NCBI RefSeq assembly: GCF_023276435.1
Contig: NZ_JALLPO010000048.1
Span: forward strand, 1 to 64,000
Length of the DNA stretch: 64,000 nt
Source: Sphaerisporangium perillae
GTDB lineage: Bacteria; Actinomycetota; Actinomycetes; Streptosporangiales; Streptosporangiaceae
Reading direction: 5' to 3'
Made by a program: the position numbers and the translations under genes. Shown here piece after piece: positions 35,990 to 44,447 of this stretch. The notes under the pieces were generated by a model, which saw nothing but the letters and a program-made list of their open reading frames with translations, searched no databases and was not told the DNA's origin. Each line of letters begins with the position of its first letter. Position 1 is the first letter of the stretch.

Positions 35990-36033
35990 GTCAGGGATCC
36001 CCTGACGACCTAGGGTGTCAGGGACGTCCTGAC
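35990..36033. promoter_or_regulatory. two 17-bp palindromic operators upstream of the ClpX-zinc-finger/HTH gene
   Basis: GTCAGGGATCCCCTGAC (35990-36006) and GTCAGGGACGTCCTGAC (36017-36033) are two copies of one palindrome. Arms are perfect in both (7 bp with a 3-base centre; 6 bp with a 5-base centre). Centres are 27 bp apart, and the second copy ends 16 bp before the ATG at 36050. This is a typical tandem-operator layout for an autoregulated or stress-regulated gene. Confidence 0.7.
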
Positions 36034-36049
36034 AGCTTAGGAGTGCGCT

Positions 36050-36421
36050 ATGACACCGCCAGACACCCTGGCCGAACTCGCTCGGTGTTCCTTCTGCGGC
36101 AAGCCGGACACCAAGGTCGACAAGCTGGTCGCTGGCGCTGGAGTGTACATCTGCAACGAGTGCGTGGCTCTCGCCACGTCGATCATCGACGGGAGCCTCG
36201 ACAGCCCCGCAGGACCGCGCATGCCCGTCTGGGAGTCGATGACAGACGGGGAGATGCTGAGCCACATTCCGCGCGTCGCCGCGCACATCGACCAGGCCGA
36301 GGCCGACCTGCGCTCGTGGGTGCAGGAACTGCGCCGACGCGGCGTCACCTGGGTCAAGATCGGCGAAGCTCTCGGGATCACCCGCCAGTCCGCATGGGAG
36401 CGGTTCTCCGGCGAGGAGTGA
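36050..36421 (+). CDS. ClpX-type zinc finger plus HTH-like protein
   Basis: 123 residues. A C4 zinc site at Cys13, Cys16, Cys35 and Cys38 ([24 protein letters not shown]) is the N-terminal ClpX zinc-binding domain without the ATPase. The last 25 residues ([21 protein letters not shown]) look like a helix-turn-helix. TTAGGAG sits six bases before the ATG. Free-standing ClpX-finger proteins are common in actinomycetes. A DNA-binding or Clp-adaptor role is inferred. The two palindromes immediately upstream suggest self-control through the HTH. Confidence 0.85.
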   Translation: MTPPDTLAELARCSFCGKPDTKVDKLVAGAGVYICNECVALATSIIDGSLDSPAGPRMPVWESMTDGEMLSHIPRVAAHIDQAEADLRSWVQELRRRGVTWVKIGEALGITRQSAWERFSGEE

Positions 36422-36634
36422 CACGACCCGGCGCAACCCGCCCGCATTCTTGTGATCTTCTATGCGAGTAGGCGAGATGATCCCGCTATTGCGTGGTGGG
36501 GATGGGCTGTTCCAGGCGGAGCCCGTCCAGACGAAGCGGCCACAGGCCCTCCGGACGTTCCCTGACCGTTCAGGAACGACCGCACAGATCCTGGTCGAAC
36601 CGGAGTTTCGCAGTCGGTGGGCACGCGATCCGGC
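36422..36634. other. intergenic stretch
   Basis: No gene recognised between the ClpX-finger gene and the oxidoreductase remnant. Together with 36799-37041 it is mostly decayed sequence. The stretch on the right contains an isolated AT-rich 16-mer described separately. Confidence 0.4.
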
Positions 36635-36798
36635 TCAGCGGGGGTTCAGGATCTCGGTGATCCGGAGGAACCCGTCCGCACCGTGGCCCCGTCCGATGGC
36701 GCGGCGCGCCAGGCCCTCGGCCGCACGCATCACGCCCGCGTCGATGCCATGGGCCTCCGCCCACGACCAAGCTTCAGGCCACTTCGGCCCGGCCGACA
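36635..36798 (-). pseudogene. C-terminal scrap of an NAD(P)-dependent oxidoreductase
   Basis: The minus strand reads WPEAWSWAEAHGIDAGVMRA then AEGLARRAIGRGHGADGFLR and ends ITEILNPR at TGA 36635. The ending RGHGADGFLRITEIL resembles the C-terminus of imine-reductase-like/3-hydroxyisobutyrate-dehydrogenase-type proteins. The rest of the gene, including the nucleotide fold, is missing; protein-like sequence ends around 36798. Confidence 0.5.
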
Positions 36799-36940
36799 AG
36801 TACCCACAAAAAAGTGGCTACCGCACGCGTTCGTCGGGTTGCGAGCCAGTCCATCGGGGCGAGGAGATGCGGCGAGGCGCAGCCTTCTTTCGCTGCGGGG
36901 TTGGGTTTGGGAGGGGTGTTTGAGCGCTAACAACCTGAGG

Positions 36941-36956
36941 CCTTTACATTGTAGAT
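36941..36956. repeat. 16-bp AT-rich repeat, copy 1
   Basis: CCTTTACATTGTAGAT, identical to 61934-61949. It contains the palindrome TACATTGTA (TACA, one base, TGTA), the shape of BlaI/CopY-type operators. No gene start is near this copy. Confidence 0.5.
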
Positions 36957-37041
36957 TCATTTGATCCGCAACGACCATCGAGCCATCAGCAGCCGTGCCG
37001 TCGCGGAATTCCGGTCTGGCCATGACGGCCCGGAAAGCGAG

Positions 37042-37070
37042 GGGTCCGAGCCCCCGCGGGACCCGGACCC
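37042..37070 (-). terminator. hairpin downstream of the truncated binding-protein gene
   Basis: GGGTCCG (37042-37048) pairs with CGGACCC (37064-37070); the loop of 15 bases itself contains complementary G/C runs. It starts seven bases beyond the stop at 37077 on the minus strand. Confidence 0.55.
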
Positions 37071-37076
37071 GTGCCT

Positions 37077-37750
37077 TCAGAGCCTGCCTGCCTCGTCTGG
37101 GTAGTCGGCCTGAGTGGGGTCGACCAGCCTGTTGATCTCCGGCAGGACGGCCTCGGAGACGCTGATCTTCCGGTCGATCAGGCCGCTGGCGTGGAAAAGG
37201 TCGGCCGCGCGCTGCTGCTCGGCGACGAAGTCCTCGCTGACGGGGTGCAGCCCGAACGGGCGGGTGCGCAGAGCGTGCTCCCAGGCGTCGACGTCTCCCC
37301 CGTCGTCGGCGGCGAACAGCTCGGCCGCCGCCCGATGATTCTGCTGGATCCAGGCGTCCGACTCCTGGAGGGCGGCGACGATGGCCGCCAGCTCCTCGGG
37401 GTGCCGCTCGGCGAAGTCACGCCGGGTGAACCAGAGCGAGCGGTGGCTGAACAGTCCGTCCGTCGCGACGAGCCCTCGGATGGAGGACTCCCGCTCGACG
37501 CGGGTCAGGGACGGGTACGACCCGACCCAGGCGTCCACTTCCCGGTCCAGGAACAGCTGGGCGGCGTCGCCGTACGCGTCGACCGGCTCGATGTCCTTCC
37601 AGCTCAGCCCCGCCCGGTCGAGGGCGAACAGCAGCAGCGTGGTCTGCCCGGAGCCGTGCCCGAGCGCGACCCGCTTGCCCGCGAGGTCGGAAAGGGAGGT
37701 GATCGGCGAGTCCTCGTGCACGACGAGCCGCCCGTTCTCGTGCCGCGCGG
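37077..37750 (-). pseudogene. aliphatic-sulfonate/nitrate-type ABC binding protein, 5'-truncated
   Basis: About 220 residues of an SsuA/NrtA-type periplasmic binding protein: EDSPITSLSDLAGKRVALGH, GQTTLLLFALDRAGLSWKDI, FSHRSLWFTRRDFAERHPEE and a C-terminal VSEDFVAEQQRAADLF. The signal peptide and first 80-100 residues are missing. Sequence upstream of about 37750 is unrelated Arg-rich frame. Neither the permease nor the ATPase of such a system is nearby. This is the second transport binding protein in the window that has lost its N-terminal lobe. Confidence 0.75.
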
Positions 37751-37909
37751 TCCTCCGTCGTCTGCGACCGGTGGCTCCTGGTCGGCTGGGACGGTGGACC
37801 GGCCGTCCTGCCGGACACCACCATTCGATAACGGATTGTGGCGATGCGGGTTCGGTACGTGAGCGGGTGTGCTGGGATACCCACGCACGGAACCCCATGA
37901 GAGGACCTC

Positions 37910-38335
37910 ATGCCCACATCCTCCCGGGCGGCCGCGTTGCTCGCCGCCGTCGTCCTCGCGTCGGGATGCGGATCGGTCACCACCTCGCTCCGAGACGCGG
38001 CACCGCCATCCCCCACGATCCGGACGTCGAGCCGGCCGACCACGCCCGAACCCGCCGGCGCCTTGGACGAACGGGCGACGGCGACCTCGGCGCCGACCAT
38101 GACCAGGGCGGCTCCCACGCGGACGCCGGCACCGGCGCCGACAAGGAGGGTCCACAAGCCCAAGCCGGCCCCGCGGGCGACCCGGGCCGCGCGCCCGCCT
38201 CGGCCGTCGATCCGTAGCGGAGTCCACCCCGGCGCGTTCTGCTCACCAGTGGGCGCGCTCGGCAGGACCGGCTCCGGCACCTTGATGAGGTGCGGTTACG
38301 GTGCCGGGACGCGGGCCCGCTGGCGCAGCGCGTGA
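37910..38335 (+). CDS. putative lipoprotein with Pro/Thr/Arg-rich linker
   Basis: 141 residues. The N-terminus has a lipoprotein signal, MPTSSRAAALLAAVVLASGC, with the lipobox Cys20. A long low-complexity Pro/Thr/Ala/Arg region follows, consistent with wall spanning. The last 35 residues (FCSPVGALGRTGSGTLMRCG and ARWRSA) form a small domain with two cysteines seen at the end of many actinomycete exported hypothetical proteins. GAGAGGA upstream supports ATG 37910. Function unknown. Confidence 0.75.
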   Translation: MPTSSRAAALLAAVVLASGCGSVTTSLRDAAPPSPTIRTSSRPTTPEPAGALDERATATSAPTMTRAAPTRTPAPAPTRRVHKPKPAPRATRAARPPRPSIRSGVHPGAFCSPVGALGRTGSGTLMRCGYGAGTRARWRSA

Positions 38336-38498
38336 CGAGGGGCGGGCGTCCCTGAACGACCGGTGCGCCGGATACCGCCCGCGCCGAGCAGGCCAGAGGC
38401 CTGCGGTCGGCGGTGCGCACGTCGCCCTCCCGGTGATGATCGGGCTGACACGAAAGACGGAAGTGGTCAGTCTGGCTTGCCCGGGGCTGGGGGCCGGT

Positions 38499-39824
38499 TC
38501 AGTTGGCTGCGGGCAGGGACAGGTGCAGGCGGACACCCCGCGGAAGCGGTTCGGCGCGTACGGTGCCCGCGTGCGCCTCGGCGATCTGCCGCACGATGGC
38601 CAGGCCGAGGCCTGATCCGGGCAGCGCGCGGGCCTCGCGCGCGCGGTAGAAGCGGTCGAAGACGAAGGGCAGGTCGTCCGGTGCGATGCCGGGCCCTTGG
38701 TCGCTCACCGAAAGGATGCCCGGTGGTGTGACCCGTACCAGCACCTCACCGCCTGCCGGGCTCCATTTGACCGCGTTGTCGATGAGGTTGGTGGCGGCTC
38801 GTTCGACGGCGTCGGCGTCGGCGCGTACGAGGCACTGCGCGAGTTCGGTGCGCAGGCACACCTGCGGCGCGCGGGCTCGCGTCCTGGCGACCGCATGTTC
38901 CGCGATCAGATCGAGGCGGACGTCTTCGATGTGCATCTGGATGTCGCCGTACCTGGCCAGCTCGACCAGGTCGTTGACCAGAACGCGCAGCTCTGCGGCC
39001 TGGGCACGGGCCTCGTGGACGAGGGCGGGGGCCTGCGGGTCGGCGGTGCCGCGGCCCTCCTGCAGCAGCTCCAGATTGGTGATGAGGCTGGTGAGGGGGG
39101 TACGCAGCTCGTGGGAGCCATCCGCGACCAGGCGCCGCTGGGCGAGCATCGACTCGCGTAGTGCGCTTGTCATCGTGGTGAAGGAGCGCGCCAGACGGCC
39201 CACCTCGTCGCGCCCGCCGCTGTCCAGGCCGTCGGCGGTGAGCTTACCGGTGGCGGTGATCTGCTCGACCGCGTCGGTCAGCCGGGCGATGGGACGCAGT
39301 ACTCGCCCGGCGGCGAGACGCGCGCCCGCTCCGGCGATCAGCGCGCCGCCGACGGTCAGCGCCGCCAGCAGGAGCCGCAGCTGTGCGAGCGTCGCCGCGT
39401 CCTGGTCCAGCGCAACGGCGGTGCGCACCAACCCATTTCGCAGGAGCAGCGGAGCGGTGTAGACGCGGTAACGGACCCCGTTGTAGCTGGTCTCCTGAAA
39501 GTAGGCGGCGCCGTCGCCCCGCGCCACGTCGGCGTCCCGGCTGGTGACCGGCACGAATCCCGGAGCGGCGCCGGCAGTGACGGGAGGGGGGAAGAGTTGC
39601 AGCAGGGTGGTGCCCACGTTGATCGGCGGCGAGGGCATGGGCACGTCGGTGGCCTTGAGCGCGCTGAGCAGGCGGGGCGTCTGCCCGGCGGCCACCACCA
39701 ACTCCCCGTCGTGCCGGCCGGCCAGCCCCGCCGCCATGGCCGGGTACAGCACCAGGGAGGCGGCCAGCAGCGCTACCGCCACGACGGCGGCCACGGCCAC
39801 GGCGACCCGCGTGCGCAACGTCAC
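38499..39824 (-). CDS. two-component sensor histidine kinase
   Basis: 441 residues. Two membrane segments (about 6-30 and 150-172) flank an extracytoplasmic sensor, followed by a HAMP domain ([18 protein letters not shown]). His238 lies in [12 protein letters not shown]. The ATPase domain has the N box [11 protein letters not shown] and the G boxes SDQGPGIAP and GSGLGLAIV. It autophosphorylates and passes phosphate to the regulator encoded just upstream, with which it overlaps by four bases (ATGA). The domain order resembles the MprB/TcrY group of actinobacterial sensors. The stimulus is unknown. Confidence 0.95.
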   Translation of the reverse strand: MTLRTRVAVAVAAVVAVALLAASLVLYPAMAAGLAGRHDGELVVAAGQTPRLLSALKATDVPMPSPPINVGTTLLQLFPPPVTAGAAPGFVPVTSRDADVARGDGAAYFQETSYNGVRYRVYTAPLLLRNGLVRTAVALDQDAATLAQLRLLLAALTVGGALIAGAGARLAAGRVLRPIARLTDAVEQITATGKLTADGLDSGGRDEVGRLARSFTTMTSALRESMLAQRRLVADGSHELRTPLTSLITNLELLQEGRGTADPQAPALVHEARAQAAELRVLVNDLVELARYGDIQMHIEDVRLDLIAEHAVARTRARAPQVCLRTELAQCLVRADADAVERAATNLIDNAVKWSPAGGEVLVRVTPPGILSVSDQGPGIAPDDLPFVFDRFYRAREARALPGSGLGLAIVRQIAEAHAGTVRAEPLPRGVRLHLSLPAAN

Positions 39825-40492
39825 GGCTCCTCCCGCAACACGTATCCCAGCCCCCGGACGGTCTGGATCAGCCGCGGCTCGCCTGCGGCCTCCAGCTTGG
39901 CCCGCAGGTAGCTGATGTAGACCCAGAGCGCGTTGGAGGATGGGCCGAAATCGTAGCCCCAGACGGCGTCGAAGATCACGCTACGGCTCAGCACCCGGTT
40001 CGGGTTGCGCAGGAACACCTTCAGCAGCGTGTACTCGGTTCTCGTCAGATCGAGCAGCCTTCCGCCGCGGTGAGCCACGCAGGCCGCAGCGTCCAGTTCG
40101 AGATCGGCGAAACGCAGCAGCTCCTGCGCCGCGCCGCTGCGCCTGAGCAGCGCGCGCAGGCGAGCCCGCAGCTCTTCCAGCGCGAATGGCTTGACCAGGT
40201 AGTCGTCAGCCCCGGCGTCCAAGCCGGCGACCCGGTCTGTGACCAGGTCGCGGGCGGTGAGCATCAGGATCGGGGTACGGTCTCCGCCCGCCCGCAGACG
40301 GCGGCACACCGCCAGCCCGTCGAGCCCGGGCATCATGATGTCCAGCACCACCGCGTCCTGCCTGCCGCCGCCTGCCGCCTCCAGCGCGTGCAGGCCGTCG
40401 GCGGCGGTGCTCACGTGATAGCCCTCACGGGTGAGCGCACGCGTCAGGGAGCGGCGTACCGCCTCGTCGTCGTCGGCCACAAGGACGTGCAT
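39821..40492 (-). CDS. OmpR-family response regulator
   Basis: 223 residues. Receiver domain with acidic pocket ADDDE, phospho-acceptor Asp51 (VVLDIMMPG), Thr in MLTARD and Lys in YLVKPF. The C-terminal winged helix ([32 protein letters not shown]) binds DNA. It pairs with the histidine kinase downstream. An inverted repeat at 40537-40555, 45 bp upstream of its start, is a candidate binding site. Confidence 0.96.
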   Translation of the reverse strand: MHVLVADDDEAVRRSLTRALTREGYHVSTAADGLHALEAAGGGRQDAVVLDIMMPGLDGLAVCRRLRAGGDRTPILMLTARDLVTDRVAGLDAGADDYLVKPFALEELRARLRALLRRSGAAQELLRFADLELDAAACVAHRGGRLLDLTRTEYTLLKVFLRNPNRVLSRSVIFDAVWGYDFGPSSNALWVYISYLRAKLEAAGEPRLIQTVRGLGYVLREEP

Positions 40493-40536
40493 GATCCCAC
40501 TCTCCCCGTCGAGCTCACCGCCGCCTAGCCCCGCCC

Positions 40537-40555
40537 GCCCTAATGGTCTTAGGGC
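40537..40555. promoter_or_regulatory. inverted repeat overlapping a stop codon and preceding the response regulator
   Basis: GCCCTAA (40537-40543), five bases, TTAGGGC (40549-40555): perfect 7-bp arms. It includes the TAA stop of the secreted repeat protein and lies 45 bp upstream of the response regulator ATG. It could be a short terminator or the regulator's own operator. Confidence 0.5.
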
Positions 40556-41073
40556 TTGCCGGCGCCCGGTGAGGCTGAATCCTCAGGCGGCTGGGCCGCC
40601 CGCTTGACCGCGTCCGGGGCCTGCTTGACCGCGTCCGGGGCCTGCTTGATCGCGTCCTGGCCCTGCTTGATCGGGTCCAGAGCCTGCTTGACCCGGGCCA
40701 GTGCCTGCCTCAGCTGTTCCGTGGAGATGCCCAGACGGTCGGCCACCGCGTGGAAGCTCGGCGAGTCCGGCTGCAGCCCGCCCCGCTCGTCGGCGTGCGC
40801 GAACAGTTCCTGCAGGGCCGAGGTCGCCTGGTCGAGGCTGATGCCCAACTCGGCGGCCAGTGCCGGGGCCAGTTCCTCGGTGCCGATCGGTTCGTCCTTG
40901 CTGTTGGCCTTGGCCTTCTCATCGGCAGGGTCAGCGGCCCGGCTCCCCACCGTGGCCGGGTCGCACTTGACAGCGGGGGGTTCCTGACCGGCCGAGGCCG
41001 CCACGGCCCCCGATCCGCTCAGCCCTAGCACCGCGATCACCCCGGCGACCACGACGGCCCTTCGTCGATTCAT
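40549..41073 (-). CDS. secreted protein with C-terminal tandem heptads
   Basis: 174 residues with a Sec signal ([17 protein letters not shown], then GAVAASAG). The middle is two small helical units, [19 protein letters not shown] and [19 protein letters not shown]. The end is a run of imperfect 7-residue units ([28 protein letters not shown]), visible in the DNA as about five 21-base repeats from about 40600 to 40690. No enzymatic motif. It precedes the two-component genes on the same strand by 56 bases, and may be part of what they sense or control. Confidence 0.8.
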   Translation of the reverse strand: MNRRRAVVVAGVIAVLGLSGSGAVAASAGQEPPAVKCDPATVGSRAADPADEKAKANSKDEPIGTEELAPALAAELGISLDQATSALQELFAHADERGGLQPDSPSFHAVADRLGISTEQLRQALARVKQALDPIKQGQDAIKQAPDAVKQAPDAVKRAAQPPEDSASPGAGKP

Positions 41074-41292
41074 GACCTCCTCCTTCCGCGCCGGCGCCTT
41101 GTCCGGCGACCTCTGTCAGCTAATCCGGGCCACCTTCACCACGCCGTCGGCGAACCTTAGAAACGCCCTAGAACGTCATCGCCGGCAAAACCCGCCCCTC
41201 GTATCCCGGCCTGCATCCGTGATCATCCGAGGTTCGGGGCGGGTGACGCGTTCGTTGACGGCACCCCTATGTCGGCACCCGGGCGCCGGTGA

Positions 41293-42102
41293 TCAACGAC
41301 GCCGCGGGCCGAACCACCTTCTGGGCGCGGCTGCGTCCGCCTCCGCCGGTGGGCGGGTGAATCTGGCGCGGGCAGCGAGTTCGATGGTGACGACGATCGC
41401 GATCGCCTCGACGGCGAGCAGCGCGATGAGGACGAACAGCTGGACGGCGCCGGCGGCGAGCGGGGTGGCGCCGGCGAGCAGCATGCCGACGAACGCGCCC
41501 GGGAGAGTGACCAGGCCGACCGTGCGGGTCTGGTCGAGCGCGGGCATGAGGGCGGTGGCGGCCTGCGGCCGGCAGATCTCCACGGCGGCCTCCCTGTCGG
41601 TGAAGCCGATGGCCAGGGCGGCCTCGACCTCACCGCGCCGCTGGATGAGCTCGTCGAGGGCGCGGCGTCCCGCCAGCGAGGTGGCGGTCAGCGCGCCGCC
41701 GATGAGGATTCCCGCGATGGGGATCACCGCTATTCCGCGCGGCGGCACCAGGCCGGTGGCCAGCAGGACCGCGAGGACCGGCAGGGCACCGGCACCGATG
41801 GGGACAAGGGCCCACCAGGCCGTCCGGTCGCTGGTGATGCGCCGCCCCGCGGTACCGCCGGCGACCAGGAACATGACGAGCACGAACGCGGCGATCAACA
41901 GCAGCGACCTGGTGATCGAGGTGATCACCAGGGACACGGCCGCGAGTTGCGCGGCGGCCCGTGCCGATGCGCCGAGCGCGGCCCGGCCGTATCCCAGCCG
42001 GCCGAACGCCGCGACACCGGCGGCGGCGATGACCAGCGCGCCCATGACGACGCCCAGCACCGGCGTGACCGGAAGCAGCGTGGAGGCGGTGAGGTGGCTC
42101 AA
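41293..42102 (-). CDS. fetB: FetB/UPF0014-family ABC permease
   Basis: 269 residues with about seven membrane helices and the FetB-family signatures ALGASARAAAQLAAVSLV, EVEAALAIGFTDREAAVEIC and MPALDQTRTVGLVTLPGAFVGML. E. coli FetB works with FetA to export iron. The FetA-type ATPase is not adjacent here. The chosen start is TTG 42102, ten bases after the TetR stop, with only a weak AGG upstream, so the exact start is uncertain. Probably co-transcribed with and controlled by the TetR gene. Confidence 0.85.
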   Translation of the reverse strand: MSHLTASTLLPVTPVLGVVMGALVIAAAGVAAFGRLGYGRAALGASARAAAQLAAVSLVITSITRSLLLIAAFVLVMFLVAGGTAGRRITSDRTAWWALVPIGAGALPVLAVLLATGLVPPRGIAVIPIAGILIGGALTATSLAGRRALDELIQRRGEVEAALAIGFTDREAAVEICRPQAATALMPALDQTRTVGLVTLPGAFVGMLLAGATPLAAGAVQLFVLIALLAVEAIAIVVTIELAARARFTRPPAEADAAAPRRWFGPRRR

Positions 42103-42111
42103 TGTCGTTGC

Positions 42112-42855
42112 CTAGGAGTGCGCGAGGCCGGCGGATCCGGTGCCGCCCACCCTGGCGGCGACTCCGTCCAGTACGCAGGCGAGGCCGAAGTCGAAGCGCT
42201 GGTCCGGGCCGGTGTCTTCGGCGTCGAGTACCAGGCGGGCGAACTGCGGGTAGGCGCCGCTCGCGATGACGTCGCGGATGTAGGGAGCGACGCTGTCTCG
42301 CCACTGATCCTCGGTGAGGCCGGATCGCCGCCGTGCCTGCTCGTCGGCGAGTTCCCGGGCGACGGTGCCGAAGACGTACGCCAGGACCGTGTCGACGACG
42401 TTGGCGGCGAGGGTGATGTCCGGAGTGAGCGCGGTGGCGGTGGTGAGCGCGACGTCGTACCGGCGCAGCGAGTTCGCGCCGAGGGCCGGGCGGCCGGCGA
42501 GCTCGGAGCCGAGCCACGGGTGGCGAAGCATCGTGGCGCGGACGTGGCGGGCGACCTCGCTAAGGTCGGCCCGCCAGTCGCCGGACAGCGGCGGCGGGCC
42601 GGCTTCGCCCTGCACCGTGTCGATCATCAGATCCAGCAGGTCGTCGCGGCTGGCCACGTACCGGTAGAGCGAGGCCGTCCCGGAGCCGAGATCGGCGGCG
42701 ACGCGACGCATCGACAGCGCGGACAGCCCTTCGGCGTCGGCGATCCGGATAGCGGTGTGCACGATCTGCTCCACGCTCGGGGCCTGACGGCGTGGGGTGC
42801 GCCGGTCCTTGCTCCACACCAGGACGGGCGCGGGCTCCTTCCCCGGATCGGTCAT
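42112..42855 (-). CDS. TetR-family regulator with TetR-type C-terminal domain
   Basis: 247 residues. The ATG at 42855 has AGGAGGAGG upstream. The HTH lies at about 28-75 (VEQIVHTAIRIADAEGLSALS, MRRVAADLGSGTASLYRYVAS). The rest matches the larger ligand domain of the tetracycline-repressor class (VQGEAGPPPLSGDWRADL, FDFGLACVLDGV). An imperfect inverted repeat TTGCG-N10-CGCAA at 42874-42893, upstream of its start, may be the operator. It shares an operon with the FetB-like permease. Confidence 0.92.
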   Translation of the reverse strand: MTDPGKEPAPVLVWSKDRRTPRRQAPSVEQIVHTAIRIADAEGLSALSMRRVAADLGSGTASLYRYVASRDDLLDLMIDTVQGEAGPPPLSGDWRADLSEVARHVRATMLRHPWLGSELAGRPALGANSLRRYDVALTTATALTPDITLAANVVDTVLAYVFGTVARELADEQARRRSGLTEDQWRDSVAPYIRDVIASGAYPQFARLVLDAEDTGPDQRFDFGLACVLDGVAARVGGTGSAGLAHS

Positions 42856-43087
42856 CACGGGCCTCCTCCTCTGTTGCGAACAGCGTACCGCAATGGCTAC
42901 GATGTGTCTGTTTGAGCACGCCGTAGCCACAAGAGAGCACCCGGGTGCTCGCCCTCGAGAGCCGGACGAACCCCGGCGGATGAGAAGAGGGCTCCGCCTC
43001 CGGCGCACCAGGGGGCACCGATAGGCTGAGACCGGTGCGCCGGGAAGTCTGGTCGGCAGTCTCGACCCGACCCTGGAAAGCGAGCCC

Positions 43088-44410
43088 ATGCCCAGCACCA
43101 CTCGCAGCGCCCCCCGCCTGTTCGGCCGCGGCTCGTGGCCCGAGACCCGCCGCATCGCCGCCATCCTGCGCCGGGAGACCATCGGCGGCGCCTTGCTGCT
43201 GGCCGGGGCGGCGCTGGCGCTCGTGTGGGCCAATTCGCCGTGGGCCGGCGCCTACGAGGCGCTGCAGGGCGCCCGGATCGGCCCGGCGGGGTTGCACCTG
43301 GACCTGACCATGGCCCAGTGGGCCGGCGACGGGCTGCTGGCGATCTTCTTCTTCGTCGCCGGGCTGGAGCTGAAACGCGAGTTCGTCGCCGGTGACCTGA
43401 GTGAGCTCAGGCGGGCCGTCGTGCCCATCGCCGCCGCCGTCGGTGGCGTCATCGCGCCGGCCGCCATCTACTTGATCGTCAACACCGGTGCCGCCGGCGG
43501 CGCGGTGCGAGGCTGGGCCGTGCCCACCGCCACCGACATCGCCTTCGCCCTGGCCGTGCTCGCCGTCGTCGGCCGTCACCTGCCCTCGGCGTTGCGCACC
43601 TTCCTGCTCACGCTGGCCGTGGTCGACGACCTGCTGGCCATCGTCATCATCGCCGTCTTCTACACCGAGCACCTGCAGGTGGCCTGGCTGTCGGCGGCGC
43701 TCGTACCGCTGGCGGCCTTCACCGTGCTGGTCCAGCGGCGCGTGCGCTCCTGGTGGCTGCTGCTGCCGCCGGCCGCCGCCACGTGGGTCCTGGTGCACGC
43801 GGCCGGGATCCACGCCACCGTCGCGGGCGTGCTGCTCGCCTTCGCCGTGCCGGTCGTCCGCAGGCGGCGCGCCGGCGGCCCGGAAGCGGGACCGGGCCTG
43901 GCCGAGCACTTCGAGCACCGCTTCCGGCCGCTGTCGGCCGCCGTGGCCGTGCCCGTCTTCGCCCTGCTGTCCGCCGGGGTGCACCTCGGCGGCGCCGACG
44001 GGCTGCGCACCGCACTCGGCGACCCTGTGGCCCTGGGCGTCGTCATCGGCCTGGTGGCCGGCAAGCCGCTCGGAATCATGGCCGCCACCTGGCTGACGGC
44101 CAGCTTCACCCGGGCCGACCTGGACGAGGGACTGGGCTGGATCGACGTCGCGGGCCTGGCGATCCTCGCCGGGATCGGGTTCACCGTCTCCCTGCTGATC
44201 GGGGAGCTGGCCTTCGGCATAGGAAGCCTGCGCGACGAGCACGTCAAGGTCGCCGTGCTGACCGGCTCCCTGATCGCCGCCATGCTGGCCGCCGTCGTGC
44301 TGCGGCTTCGCAACCGCGCCTACCGCCGGCTTCATCGGGCCGAGACCGAAGACCGCGACCATGACGGCGTCCCCGATGCCTACGCCCCACCCGAGGAGAC
44401 CGGCAAGTGA
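43088..44410 (+). CDS. nhaA: NhaA-type Na+/H+ antiporter
   Basis: 440 residues with about twelve membrane helices. The NhaA signature [21 protein letters not shown] and the ion-binding pair Asp180-Asp181 in [20 protein letters not shown] are intact; these align with E. coli Asp163/Asp164. It exports Na+ in exchange for protons at alkaline pH. The cytoplasmic tail is unusual: [17 protein letters not shown] contains a DxDxDG-type calcium-loop motif that NhaA proteins normally lack. Start ATG 43088 with GGAAAG upstream. Confidence 0.95.
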   Translation: MPSTTRSAPRLFGRGSWPETRRIAAILRRETIGGALLLAGAALALVWANSPWAGAYEALQGARIGPAGLHLDLTMAQWAGDGLLAIFFFVAGLELKREFVAGDLSELRRAVVPIAAAVGGVIAPAAIYLIVNTGAAGGAVRGWAVPTATDIAFALAVLAVVGRHLPSALRTFLLTLAVVDDLLAIVIIAVFYTEHLQVAWLSAALVPLAAFTVLVQRRVRSWWLLLPPAAATWVLVHAAGIHATVAGVLLAFAVPVVRRRRAGGPEAGPGLAEHFEHRFRPLSAAVAVPVFALLSAGVHLGGADGLRTALGDPVALGVVIGLVAGKPLGIMAATWLTASFTRADLDEGLGWIDVAGLAILAGIGFTVSLLIGELAFGIGSLRDEHVKVAVLTGSLIAAMLAAVVLRLRNRAYRRLHRAETEDRDHDGVPDAYAPPEETGK

Positions 44411-44447
44411 CCGCGGCCCGGCCGCGGCTGTGGCCGGGGGCGAGAGC

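Noticed and set aside
42874-42893. TTGCG-N10-CGCAA as a firm TetR operator
   Set aside because: Only the outer five bases match and the centre is not symmetric, so it is mentioned with the TetR gene but not listed as a site.
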